Assembly: GCF_024793945.1 (NCBI RefSeq)
Contig: NZ_JANUSD010000031.1
Location: forward strand, 1 to 6,771
From: Emticicia fluvialis
GTDB taxonomy: Bacteria; Bacteroidota; Bacteroidia; Cytophagales; Spirosomataceae
Direction of reading: 5' to 3'
DNA: 6,771 nt
The position numbers and the translations under genes are program-made. This document shows, piece by piece, positions 1 to 6,559 of the stretch. A model generated the notes under the pieces. That model saw only the letters and a program-made list of their open reading frames with translations, ran no database searches and was not told the DNA's origin. Every line of letters begins with the position of its first letter. The stretch's first letter is position 1.

Positions 1-321
1 ATCATTCAAAACGCAACTCTCGCAAACGATTCATAGCAGAATTTATATCTCTAAACCTGAACAGGAAAAGTTACTTAATTTGTTTCATATCAATTTTGGG
101 TGACCCAGCGAGGAAAACAGGAAGACCTGCTTGATAAAGGGATTGACAATCTTTTAAAGTTGGATTATATCTATGAAACGGCAGATATTGACAAGAAACG
201 GCAAGTTATTAGTTCGATGTTTCCTGAAAAATTGCATTTTGAAAATAATTCACTTCGAACTAATAGAATAAATGAGGCTGTCAGCCTTATTTACCTGATA
301 GACAGCGATTTAGGTGGAAAC

Positions 322-358
322 AAAAAAGGACAAATCAAAAATAAATTTGACTTGTCCT
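322..358 (-). terminator. Rho-independent terminator of tRNA-Pro
   Basis: A 13-bp stem is formed by 327-339 and 346-358 with a 6-nt loop. On the - strand it is followed by a run of T (complement of A322-A327). The single imperfect position (334/351) is a G-U wobble in the - strand RNA but an A-C mismatch in the + strand RNA, so the hairpin is built for the - strand. It begins 7 bases past the tRNA 3' end. It lies entirely within the last codons of the recombinase remnant. Confidence 0.85.
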
Positions 359-364
359 GTAAAG

Positions 365-438
365 TCGGGATGACAGGATTCGAACCTGCGACCTCACGCC
401 CCCCAGACGTGCACACTACCAGGCTGTGCTACATCCCG
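365..438 (-). tRNA. tRNA-Pro (anticodon GGG)
   Basis: The reverse complement folds into a full cloverleaf. The acceptor stem is CGGGATG/CATCCCG, the D arm is GCAC/GTGT around AGCCTGGTA, and the anticodon stem is CACGT/GCGTG with loop CTGGGGG, giving anticodon GGG (reads CCC and CCU). The variable loop is AGGTC, the T arm is GCAGG/CCTGT around TTCGAAT, and the discriminator is A at 365. The C1-G72 first pair is typical of bacterial tRNA-Pro. No CCA is encoded, so it must be added by the nucleotidyltransferase, as is usual in Bacteroidota. It stands alone, with its own promoter upstream and hairpin terminator downstream. Confidence 0.96.
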
Positions 439-453
439 AATTGGTGGAGAGTG

Positions 454-485
454 CAAAAGTAACTTAAATTCGTCTTTCTTCCAAA
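454..485 (-). promoter_or_regulatory. Bacteroidota-type promoter of tRNA-Pro
   Basis: On the - strand there is TTTG (482-485), a 20-nt spacer, then TACTTTTG (454-461), an exact match to TAnnTTTG. Transcription would start near 447, some 9 bases before the mature tRNA 5' end. The -33 element sits 4 bases past the stop codon of the upstream oxidoreductase, so the tRNA is transcribed independently of that gene. Confidence 0.75.
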
Positions 486-488
486 AGT

Positions 489-2156
489 CTATTTTGTATA
501 TTCTAATCGTTGCTTGTCTTTTAATAATTGCGCCTGCAATGTGGCATAGGGTAGAGCTTGTGGGGTCATTTTATTATTGATAGATAACACCGCCGCTGTT
601 GCTGCCGATTGCCCCAGAATCATAAACACTGGCTCCATTCTGATAGAACCGTAAGCAATATGTGAGCTTGAAACACAAACCGGTACTAACAAATTAGTAC
701 ACTCGGTGGCTTTGGGCAATATAGATCCATAAGCAATTGAATAGGGTCGGTCTGGGTGCACGCCTATGTCTCCTTCGTTTTGCACATAGCCGTCTTCTTT
801 CACGTAGCGTTGGATATTATGCGAGTCGAGAGCATAAGAGCCCATTCCTACTGAATTGGGTACATGGTTTTTTCCTAAAGCGTCTGTTTCGGTCATTACG
901 TATTCTCCTATCATTCGTCGTGCCTCGCGTATGTAAAGCTGATGCGGCCAGCCACCGTTGTCTTTAAATTCGTCTTTGGGTAAGCCCCATTGTTTCATTT
1001 TTACTTGTACATCGGCCGGAATACTGGGGTCGTTCTGTAGGAAATACATCAGACCTTTCTGATACAGTTCATGTTCTTTGATAATTTCCCGGCGTCGTTC
1101 GTAGCTGGCATCGGGGTAGTCATAGTTTTTGCCGATGTAGTCGGTACTGAACGGCCCATGATTGTTGGTGTCGGTTTTGCGGTTCGGAATCGGGTCATAC
1201 TTGTCGAAAGTCTCTCGCCAGCCCGAGGCAAATACCCTGGCTAGCAGTTCATATCGCGCGGGGTCGTAGCCTTCCGGCTTTGCAAAAGGTATGCGGTTAT
1301 CTGGGTGGTTGCTCAGGCACATTCTGAAACAGTAAGCCTGAATCTTGTTATCGCCCGAACCATTTGGACCCGGTATGTCAGTAGAAACTTCGGGTAATAA
1401 ACCGCTTGCGGGGTCACCTGCTATTTTGTAAGGGCTGATTTTGCTTTTAAAGTGGTGGCCATGCTGAAAAACACCGGCCTGCACTCCGTTCCATTTTTCG
1501 TTATAAACATTGTTGGCCTCACGCCCTACATGGTAGGATACCCCAGCTGCGGCCATCAGGTCGCCTTCATATGTAGCATCAATAAACATTTTACCTTCAT
1601 ATACGTGGCCGCTTAAAGTACGGAATGCGCTTATATTGAGACCCTTTTTTACAACTCCGGTTTTTGAACGGTCCAGCCACTCATCGCGGTAGATAGTAAG
1701 TTTATATTCACTGGCAAAGTCTTCAAATACCTGTTCTGCTGCATGTGGTTCAAATATCCACATGGTACGGTTGCTGCCATCTAATGCAGGTGTGCCCTGG
1801 CCTTTATTGCCGTACTCTTCTCTCTTTTGCCATTGCCATGATTCCTGCTTCTGATAATGGTTATAAAGACGTTGGTAGAACTCGCGTGATACGCCACCTA
1901 TTACCTCTTTGTTGCCGGTGTCGGTAAATCCAAGCCCACCTGATGAAAGGCCTCCCAGATGTATGTCAGGAGAAACCACTATAACCGACTTGCCCATTTT
2001 TTTAACCTGAACGGCCGCAATAATAGCAGCCGATGTACCACCATATATAATAACATCAGCCTTATAGGTACGGGCCATAGTGCTTTTGGGCGGATGGTAA
2101 CCGGGCAATATAGTAAGGGCTGTAATGAGCCATAAAAAGAGTGAAGTTTTTTTCAT
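489..2156 (-). CDS. Secreted FAD-dependent oxidoreductase (FAD_oxidored family)
   Basis: A 555-residue flavoprotein of the FAD_oxidored type, a family often annotated as xanthan lyase-like or simply FAD-dependent oxidoreductase. Residues 1 to about 20 form a signal peptide (MKKTSLF, then a hydrophobic stretch to LPG), suggesting export to the periplasm or beyond. The mature protein opens with a Rossmann strand-loop-helix: DVIIYGGTSAAIIAA at 34-48, with the family's GGTSA variant of GxGxxG. Next come SPDIHLGGLSSGG (62-74), the flavin-binding segment FIDATYEGDLMAAAG (191-205), REARRMIGEYVMTE (410-423), and the conserved C-terminal FAD-closing region from TECTNLLVPVCVSSSH (484-499) to MEPVFMILGQSAATAA (507-522). 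Length and ends look complete. The substrate cannot be read from the sequence; relatives are often found near polysaccharide-degradation genes, but none is present here. It is last in the - strand series, behind the nadC terminator. No good promoter match was seen in its upstream spacer (2157-2260). Confidence 0.88.
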   Translation of the reverse strand: MKKTSLFLWLITALTILPGYHPPKSTMARTYKADVIIYGGTSAAIIAAVQVKKMGKSVIVVSPDIHLGGLSSGGLGFTDTGNKEVIGGVSREFYQRLYNHYQKQESWQWQKREEYGNKGQGTPALDGSNRTMWIFEPHAAEQVFEDFASEYKLTIYRDEWLDRSKTGVVKKGLNISAFRTLSGHVYEGKMFIDATYEGDLMAAAGVSYHVGREANNVYNEKWNGVQAGVFQHGHHFKSKISPYKIAGDPASGLLPEVSTDIPGPNGSGDNKIQAYCFRMCLSNHPDNRIPFAKPEGYDPARYELLARVFASGWRETFDKYDPIPNRKTDTNNHGPFSTDYIGKNYDYPDASYERRREIIKEHELYQKGLMYFLQNDPSIPADVQVKMKQWGLPKDEFKDNGGWPHQLYIREARRMIGEYVMTETDALGKNHVPNSVGMGSYALDSHNIQRYVKEDGYVQNEGDIGVHPDRPYSIAYGSILPKATECTNLLVPVCVSSSHIAYGSIRMEPVFMILGQSAATAAVLSINNKMTPQALPYATLQAQLLKDKQRLEYTK

Positions 2157-2260
2157 AAAGGTTACATAGGTTTTTTAAAAAAAGACCAGCATTGGTTAAA
2201 GAATCTGTAATTTATTAAATAAAATCTGAACTCACCTAAAACTTACGGGAGTATTGAGAC

Positions 2261-2297
2261 AAAAAAAGCTTTATACAATGGGTTTTGTATAAAGCTT
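2261..2297 (-). terminator. Rho-independent terminator of the coaX-nadC unit
   Basis: A perfect 13-bp inverted repeat (AAGCTTTATACAA at 2266-2278 with its complement at 2285-2297) encloses a 6-nt loop. On the - strand it is followed by seven T (complement of A2261-A2267, two of them in the stem). It starts 22 bases past the nadC stop codon and separates nadC from the oxidoreductase gene. Confidence 0.88.
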
Positions 2298-2319
2298 GTA
2301 ATTGAACGGTATCATCTGA

Positions 2320-3171
2320 TTATTTCATTGCCTTCAGGCTTAGGTCGAGGCTTCTGGCTGAGTGGGTAAGGTAACCCAGCGATACGTAGTCAACACCACA
2401 TTCGGCAAATTGTCTTACGTTGGCAGGGGTAATGCCTCCTGACGCCTCAATGGGGTAGCGCCCTGCCACCATTTTAATGGCTTCTTTTATTTTATCGAAG
2501 CTAAAGTTATCTACCATAATGCGCACTACACCGCCAATATCGAGTACCTGCTGCAATTCTTCCAGGTTTCTCACTTCAATTTCTATTGGCAGGTTTTTTC
2601 CGGTGGTTTTCAGATAATTATGTGCTGCATCCAAAGCGTTTTTTATTCCTCCTGCATAGTCTACATGATTATCTTTTATCAGAATCATATCAAAGAGCCC
2701 GAAACGATGGTTTACCCCTCCGCCAATCTGTACGCCCCATTTTTCCATCATCCTGAATCCCGGCGTTGTTTTGCGGGTGTCCAGCACTTTCGTTTGGGTG
2801 CCTTCTAAAAGGCTTACCACCTGATACGTGGTAGTGGCTATGCCGCTCATGCGCTGCATGCAGTTGAGCACCAGCCGCTCGGCTGTTAATATAGAACGGT
2901 CTTTGCCTGTTACGTAAAATGCGATATCTCCATATTGAACAGGCTGGCCGTCGTTCATCAGCACCTCTACCTGCAAGTTTTTATCTACTGCTTCAAAAAT
3001 CATTTTTGCCAGTTCTACCCCGGCCAGAATGCCCTCATCTTTTACCAGCAATTTTGCTTTTCCGAAAGCATCTGCCGGAATGGTAGAAAGTGAGGTGTGG
3101 TCGCCATCACCTACATCTTCTACCAGCGCGGTTGCAATAAATTGCTTAATTGTGTCTTTGTTTAACTCCAT
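2320..3171 (-). CDS. nadC: Nicotinate-nucleotide pyrophosphorylase (carboxylating); quinolinate phosphoribosyltransferase
   Basis: Converts quinolinate and PRPP to nicotinate mononucleotide, CO2 and pyrophosphate, the step that feeds de novo synthesis into the NAD pathway; cytosolic. At 283 residues it has the normal family length. Visible hallmarks: VEDVGDGDHTS (17-27) at the N-terminal domain entry, ERLVLNCMQRMSGIAT (98-113), the phosphate/substrate loop DTRKTTPGFR (131-140), NHR (154-156), IKDNHV (165-170), the barrel strand EIEVRN (197-202), MVDNF (219-223) and the PRPP-binding EASGGI (242-247). No key residue looks missing. The ATG at 3169-3171 gives the usual N-terminus. It lies 40 bp behind coaX in the same orientation with no terminator or promoter between, so the two are probably co-transcribed. 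No nadA or nadB lies in the window. Confidence 0.97.
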   Translation of the reverse strand: MELNKDTIKQFIATALVEDVGDGDHTSLSTIPADAFGKAKLLVKDEGILAGVELAKMIFEAVDKNLQVEVLMNDGQPVQYGDIAFYVTGKDRSILTAERLVLNCMQRMSGIATTTYQVVSLLEGTQTKVLDTRKTTPGFRMMEKWGVQIGGGVNHRFGLFDMILIKDNHVDYAGGIKNALDAAHNYLKTTGKNLPIEIEVRNLEELQQVLDIGGVVRIMVDNFSFDKIKEAIKMVAGRYPIEASGGITPANVRQFAECGVDYVSLGYLTHSARSLDLSLKAMK

Positions 3172-3211
3172 ATTTTTTAACCCTTTCGGGTGTTTAATCC
3201 AGTCAGTTTAT

Positions 3212-3982
3212 TCAGGCATGTGCCTCGCCTATTATTCTTAATCCTTCAAGTGTCAGTTCACGGTTTACTTCCACAAACTCTCCGTGCAGGGTAGATATAA
3301 TAGAAGAAAGCCCTCCGGTGGCAATGGCTATGCAGTCGCCGTTCAGTTCGGCTCTTATTTTATGAATCATGTTTCTTACCAGGCCTTCGTATCCCCATAA
3401 GATACCCGCCTGAATGGCATGAACTGTATTTTTACCAATAACAGATTGAGGCAGCTCCAGCGGAACATCAGGTAGCTGGGCTGTATTTGAAAAAAGCGCC
3501 TTTACTGATGTTCTTAAACCCGGCGCTATAGAAACCCCCAGAACTTTGCCTTTGGCTGAAACAACGGTGAATGTAAGCGCGGTACCAAAATCAACTATTA
3601 CACAATTTCTTTTATACTTGGTGTAAGCTGCTACGGCATTGGCTACGAGGTCGCTCCCTATCTCGTTGGGGTTGTCGATTGAAATTTCTAACGATGGAAA
3701 GATATACCCATTAACAACAATGGGCTCCAGGCCAAACATATTGTTTACCAGAAGTTTGAAGATAGGGGTAAGGGGAGGCACCACACTGCTAAGCACCACT
3801 TTTTTTATGTCAGCAAAACGCAGGGCGTTTTCAAGGAAATATTGCCGGAAGCGATATTCAAAAAAGACGTAGTTTTCGTCTTTCAGCGATTTGATTCTGA
3901 ACTGATGAAGTAGTTTTTTATCTTCAAAAATTCCGAAAACAGCATCGGTGTTCCCGACATCTATCACTAATAAGTTGTTCAA
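3212..3982 (-). CDS. coaX: Type III pantothenate kinase
   Basis: Phosphorylates pantothenate with ATP, the first step of coenzyme A synthesis; cytosolic ASKHA-fold enzyme, 256 residues, normal length. Motifs: phosphate loop VIDVGNTDAVFG (6-17), EIGSDLVANAVAAY (107-120) holding the presumed catalytic Asp111, second phosphate motif VDFGTALTF (130-138), PGLRTS (154-159), IGKNTVHAIQAGILWGY (182-198) and the adenosine-site ATGG (221-224). Two points are odd. The start is TTG (3980-3982): the frame has no ATG or GTG before an upstream stop, and TTG places DVGNT at the normal distance. The family's common GxDR is GSDL here, with Leu112 in place of Arg. Type III enzymes are a normal choice in Bacteroidota, but this one resembles the general bacterial type more than the short CoaX usual in that phylum (impression from memory). 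Likely first gene of a unit with nadC, with a promoter at 4008-4039. Confidence 0.95.
   Translation of the reverse strand: MNNLLVIDVGNTDAVFGIFEDKKLLHQFRIKSLKDENYVFFEYRFRQYFLENALRFADIKKVVLSSVVPPLTPIFKLLVNNMFGLEPIVVNGYIFPSLEISIDNPNEIGSDLVANAVAAYTKYKRNCVIVDFGTALTFTVVSAKGKVLGVSIAPGLRTSVKALFSNTAQLPDVPLELPQSVIGKNTVHAIQAGILWGYEGLVRNMIHKIRAELNGDCIAIATGGLSSIISTLHGEFVEVNRELTLEGLRIIGEAHA
3980..3982 (-). other. coaX: TTG start codon of coaX
   Basis: Reading upstream in frame from TTG, the codons are CTC, TAC, ATT, AAA, CTA, AAC, ACC, CCT and then stop TGA, so no ATG or GTG is available. The next ATG-type start downstream would remove the DVGNT phosphate loop. The TTG therefore decides the N-terminus; a rare ATT three codons upstream is the only alternative. 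Confidence 0.8.
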
Positions 3983-4007
3983 GAGGTAAATTTTTAGGTT
4001 GGTAGGT

Positions 4008-4039
4008 CAAAGTTTGTAAAATCCTTTCAATCTCTCAAA
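4008..4039 (-). promoter_or_regulatory. Probable promoter of coaX-nadC
   Basis: On the - strand there is TTTG (4036-4039), a 20-nt spacer, then AAACTTTG (4008-4015), one mismatch from TAnnTTTG. Initiation would fall near 4000, leaving a leader of about 20 nt before the TTG start. It lies between the VOC gene stop (4082) and coaX. No clear terminator precedes it, so read-through from the upstream unit is also possible. Confidence 0.5.
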
Positions 4040-4081
4040 CTTTTCAAAAGAAATCAGGCACTTAGCTAAAATTTCACCACA

Positions 4082-4456
4082 TTAATTAATTCTCCATGGC
4101 GGGTTTTTACGATTATCTCCGGCATGGTAAATAATTATCTGGTTATTGTCGGGGTCAAGCAGGCGGGCTTCTCTCCACAGCCAGGGTTTATCTTCCGGAA
4201 TCTGTTCAATACTGATGCCTTTGCGTATCAGTTCGCTTATCTTGTCGTCAACGTCGTCCACTTCAAAGTAAACCCAGACGCCAGGGTCTTTGGAGGTGAT
4301 GCCTTCCTGATGGATAGAGAAAGTGGTGTCTCCGGTTGGACATTCAAAGCGGGCATAATGTGTATCTTTTACTATAAGTCTCAGCCCCAGAAGCTCATAA
4401 AAAGCTAAAGATTGCTCAAGGTTACTTACACGTATGGTTAACTGATTGAGATTCAT
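4082..4456 (-). CDS. Small VOC-superfamily (glyoxalase/dioxygenase fold) protein
   Basis: A 124-residue single-domain protein with the paired beta-alpha-beta-beta-beta pattern of the vicinal oxygen chelate fold: LNQLTIRVSNLEQSLAFYELLGL (3-25) starts module one, and VWVYFEVDDVDDKISELIRKGI (60-81) starts module two, followed by WLWREARLLDPDNNQIIIYHAG (92-113). The end, NRKNPPWRIN, matches what I remember as a conserved tail of a Bacteroidota/proteobacterial VOC subgroup. In classical metal-binding members the ligand positions are His/Gln, His and Glu; here they align with Gln5, Trp61 and Ile108, so the usual metal site appears incomplete. The reaction is therefore unknown; it may be a binding protein rather than a glyoxalase. 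Its ATG lies 7 bp past the glycosyltransferase stop, which suggests one transcript, but no functional link is evident. Confidence 0.85.
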   Translation of the reverse strand: MNLNQLTIRVSNLEQSLAFYELLGLRLIVKDTHYARFECPTGDTTFSIHQEGITSKDPGVWVYFEVDDVDDKISELIRKGISIEQIPEDKPWLWREARLLDPDNNQIIIYHAGDNRKNPPWRIN

Positions 4457-4463
4457 AGGTCTA

Positions 4464-6098
4464 TCAATTTTTACGTTTCAGAAACACAAAACCGTTTTCT
4501 TCTTTGATATATTCCAGATTCGGATGCTCCTTAAATTCATCGTACCGGTCAATGCGGGTTACAAAAAATACAGGCTTATCTACCTTGCCGTTTAACAACC
4601 AGTTGCCAAATTCTTCCTGAGTCATATTGGCAGTAGAAGCAGGTGCGCTATTGGGTTTTTTCTGAAAATAAAACAAATGGGCATAGCTTTTAAAACCTAT
4701 CACACCCACGTAAACATTCTGCCCCTGTTTCGACTGGTAGAAGTCTATCGCTGCACCCTGTGTGAATCTTTCAATTTTAGGCACCACTGTTGCGCCGTAA
4801 ATGAGCAGGCATAAAGCTGTAGACAGGCTCAGGCCTGTAATAAACAACCATTTACGCTGAATGGTAGCTTTGTTCATGAAAACCAGCACCAGAAGAACAA
4901 TAAAATAAGCAATACCAATGAACACTTCAAAGCCACTCCATGCAACCACTGCATTGAAATTTCTGACTGCAAACTGGTCTTTTATATAAGGTGTAATGGC
5001 TGCGGTGTTCATGCCAATAAGCGGCACAGCCACCAAGGCCAGCGATAACACAAAACCAATGAATATCAAGCCGAATTTTACCCATTTATTCCAGTTCTTT
5101 TTGTGGGCAAGCCAGTTGTACAAGGTATTGGCAGCCAGATAAGAAACCGGGAAATAAGCCATTGAAGAATAATGGACTATTTTGGTTGTAACCACACTGA
5201 AAAGAATCATTACCACCCAGAATGTAACTTTCATCCAGGTTCCGAAATACTCTTGTCTGGATGCCAGCGCCGGAATAGCAAAAACAGAAATAGGAAAACA
5301 ACCCAGCAGCACTACCACAAAATGGTAGTAAAAAGGTTGCCCGTGACCTGCATCAGGCGTGCTGAAAAGGCGAATCTGATAACGGATAAATTCTTCGAAA
5401 AACCAGAACCCATTAGTAACCAGCTCTTGTGCAAACCATAAAGAAGCAACAGCGATACAGGTTATTGCAAAAATAAGCAGTTGCTTAAATGTAAAAAGCT
5501 TAGAGAATTTTTTGATAAATCCCCAATAGCACACCACCGTTAAGCCCCAGATAAGCCCCCCAACCGGGCCTTTGGTAAGAACCGCCAAACCAATAAAGAG
5601 GCCCGAAAGAAATATTTGCCGTGAATTAAACTGCGCCTTAAAAGAAAAGTATATACCCAGAAAAATAAACAGGTTAAAGGTGGGGTCAATAATACCTGAT
5701 TTGAAATATAAATGTGGTGTAAAAGAACCCAGGTAGATAAGTGCCCAGATTAATCCGAAATTGGCATTTCTGATGTTTTTGCCAATGTAATAAATAACCA
5801 GCAGGGTAACGCAGCCAATAACTGCATTAGGGAAACGGGCAGCGAATTCGTTTACTCCCCATATTTTCATAGAAACCACCTGCATCCAGAAAAAAAGCGG
5901 GGGTTTCTCCCAGAAAGGTTTATAATCAATTTGCACCTTGCTGTAGTTGCCCGTAAGAAGCATTTCTCTGGCCGATTCGGCAAAATTAATCTCGTCCCAG
6001 TCAAATAGGTGCACATTGCCTAAAAAAGGAAAGAAAAACGCGGCTCCAAGAGCTAAAATTATAAGTGGATAATATTTTTGTTGTATCTGAAAACTCAT
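4464..6098 (-). CDS. Family-39 (ArnT/PMT-like) integral membrane glycosyltransferase
   Basis: A 544-residue polytopic inner-membrane protein with roughly 11-13 hydrophobic segments and a soluble C-terminal tail from about residue 440. It belongs to the C-type glycosyltransferases that use polyprenyl-phosphate sugars (ArnT, PMT_2 group). The first periplasmic loop carries the catalytic acidic motif FDWDE (32-36) followed by FAESAREMLLTGNY (39-52), then the conserved YKPFWEKPPLFFW (59-71). KSGIIDPTFN (133-142), LTKGPVG (174-180), GHGQPFYYHF (251-260) and TTKIVHYSSMAYFPVSYLAA (304-323) are further typical positions. Likely role: transfer of a sugar from undecaprenyl phosphate to lipid A, another glycan or a protein at the outer face of the inner membrane. 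Donor and acceptor cannot be told, so arnT is not assigned. The sole plausible start is ATG at 6096-6098, just behind a good promoter. It leads the VOC gene by 7 bp. Confidence 0.9.
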   Translation of the reverse strand: MSFQIQQKYYPLIILALGAAFFFPFLGNVHLFDWDEINFAESAREMLLTGNYSKVQIDYKPFWEKPPLFFWMQVVSMKIWGVNEFAARFPNAVIGCVTLLVIYYIGKNIRNANFGLIWALIYLGSFTPHLYFKSGIIDPTFNLFIFLGIYFSFKAQFNSRQIFLSGLFIGLAVLTKGPVGGLIWGLTVVCYWGFIKKFSKLFTFKQLLIFAITCIAVASLWFAQELVTNGFWFFEEFIRYQIRLFSTPDAGHGQPFYYHFVVVLLGCFPISVFAIPALASRQEYFGTWMKVTFWVVMILFSVVTTKIVHYSSMAYFPVSYLAANTLYNWLAHKKNWNKWVKFGLIFIGFVLSLALVAVPLIGMNTAAITPYIKDQFAVRNFNAVVAWSGFEVFIGIAYFIVLLVLVFMNKATIQRKWLFITGLSLSTALCLLIYGATVVPKIERFTQGAAIDFYQSKQGQNVYVGVIGFKSYAHLFYFQKKPNSAPASTANMTQEEFGNWLLNGKVDKPVFFVTRIDRYDEFKEHPNLEYIKEENGFVFLKRKN

Positions 6099-6117
6099 TC
6101 AGCTTGGCATTTTTTGT

Positions 6118-6150
6118 CAAAGGTAAAAATAAAATTAAAAACACCGAAGT
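6118..6150 (-). promoter_or_regulatory. Promoter of the glycosyltransferase-VOC unit
   Basis: On the - strand TACCTTTG (6118-6125) matches TAnnTTTG exactly. Nineteen bases upstream is TTCG (6145-6148), one mismatch from the TTTG element. Initiation near 6111 would leave a leader of about 12 nt before the ATG at 6098, with no strong Shine-Dalgarno sequence, as is common in Bacteroidota. Confidence 0.6.
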
Positions 6151-6358
6151 TATGCCTTACTTGTGTAGACTAATAAAAAAACATGAGGTGCATACAAAAA
6201 AAATGCAATTAACGTTTTATATTGGCAAAACTAAACATAACCGGTATGCCGCCTGAGAAAACAGTGGTTTGCAGTTTATAGAACGCTAGAGGTCATCTAA
6301 CCGGATTTTTATGCATTTTGTCGATTATTCGGGACGATTTTTATTTTTTATTCAGATA
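6151..6358. other. AT-rich spacer without recognised gene
   Basis: Part of a stretch of about 590 bp (6099-6689) with no protein gene before the IS. No reading frame of credible length or composition was seen on either strand. The longest start-to-stop frames are short or antisense to the glycosyltransferase 5' end. An 18-codon frame at 6311-6367 overlaps the + strand promoter and looks fortuitous. No tRNA, repeat array or strong hairpin was found here. Confidence 0.5.
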
Positions 6359-6392
6359 TTTGCATGAGTTAGTAAAAATTTTTCTAACTTTG
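6359..6392 (+). promoter_or_regulatory. Probable + strand promoter
   Basis: TTTG (6359-6362), a 22-nt spacer, then TAACTTTG (6385-6392), an exact TAnnTTTG match. The spacer is 2-3 nt longer than the usual 19-20, which lowers confidence. Initiation would be near 6399, reading into a stretch with no open reading frame that ends in the hairpin at 6560-6591. Confidence 0.5.
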
Positions 6393-6414
6393 CTGGTCGA
6401 AATAAAAAATTGTT

Positions 6415-6437
6415 TTAAGGGACGAGGAGTTAAGGGA
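6415..6437 (+). repeat. Short direct repeat TTAAGGGA
   Basis: Two copies of TTAAGGGA (6415-6422 and 6430-6437) are spaced 15 bases start to start, just inside the predicted + strand transcript. The spacing is one and a half helical turns. They may be chance in AT-rich DNA or a protein- or RNA-binding repeat. Confidence 0.35.
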
Positions 6438-6559
6438 TAATATTTCGGTTTAATTGTTTAGAATTTAATAAGTGAATTATATAAAGTCGATTTTTGCGAA
6501 TCGTACACTTAGTAAAAAAAATCTTTTTTAGTCACAGCAAAAGTTGTTTTGGGTTCATC

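Larger units (their letters stand above)
100..462 (+). pseudogene. C-terminal remnant of a serine site-specific recombinase, reading on into antisense tRNA
   Basis: Only the tail of a large serine recombinase (resolvase/integrase type) seems to remain. Residues about 9-70 (EDLLDKGIDNLLKLDYIYE, then KKRQVISSMFPEKL and LRTNRINEAVSLIY) resemble the extreme C-terminal region of Bacteroidota serine recombinases; this is recognised from memory of the family. The catalytic N-terminal domain, the DNA-binding recombinase domain and the zinc ribbon are absent. The frame opens only at position 79 after a stop, and the first usable start is GTG at 100, so no complete enzyme is encoded here. From residue 90 the frame is the antisense of the tRNA-Pro gene (GMTGFEPATSR...LCYIPN), a well-known artefact pattern, and it ends inside the tRNA promoter. 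Residues 70-89 coincide with the tRNA terminator. Bases 1-78 show no recognisable continuation in any frame, so the gene was probably broken before this window or by an event near 80-105. Confidence 0.6.

Noticed and set aside
366..462. Protein-coding tail with GMTGFEPATSR as a real peptide
   Set aside because: It is the antisense translation of a complete tRNA-Pro gene; the GFEPAT string comes from the conserved T-loop. It is mentioned only as the extension of the recombinase frame.
737..967. Open frames on the + strand inside the oxidoreductase (also 1745-1927)
   Set aside because: They are antisense to a gene with strong family motifs, show no recognisable domain, and have the composition of shadow frames.
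1049..1231. Second - strand frame inside the oxidoreductase gene
   Set aside because: It is an alternative frame of a well-supported gene, with a low-complexity, Thr/Met-rich translation and no motif.
4464..6098. Naming the glycosyltransferase arnT (polymyxin resistance)
   Set aside because: Only general family-39 motifs are visible. No other aminoarabinose genes lie nearby, and this fold serves many sugars and acceptors.
6065..6256. 63-codon + strand frame across the glycosyltransferase start
   Set aside because: It overlaps the glycosyltransferase 5' end and its promoter, has a basic, low-complexity translation, and shows no recognisable domain.
6311..6367. 18-codon + strand frame (MHFVDYSGRFLFFIQIFA)
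   Set aside because: Very short, no ribosome binding site, and it overlaps the predicted -33 element; expected by chance in this composition.
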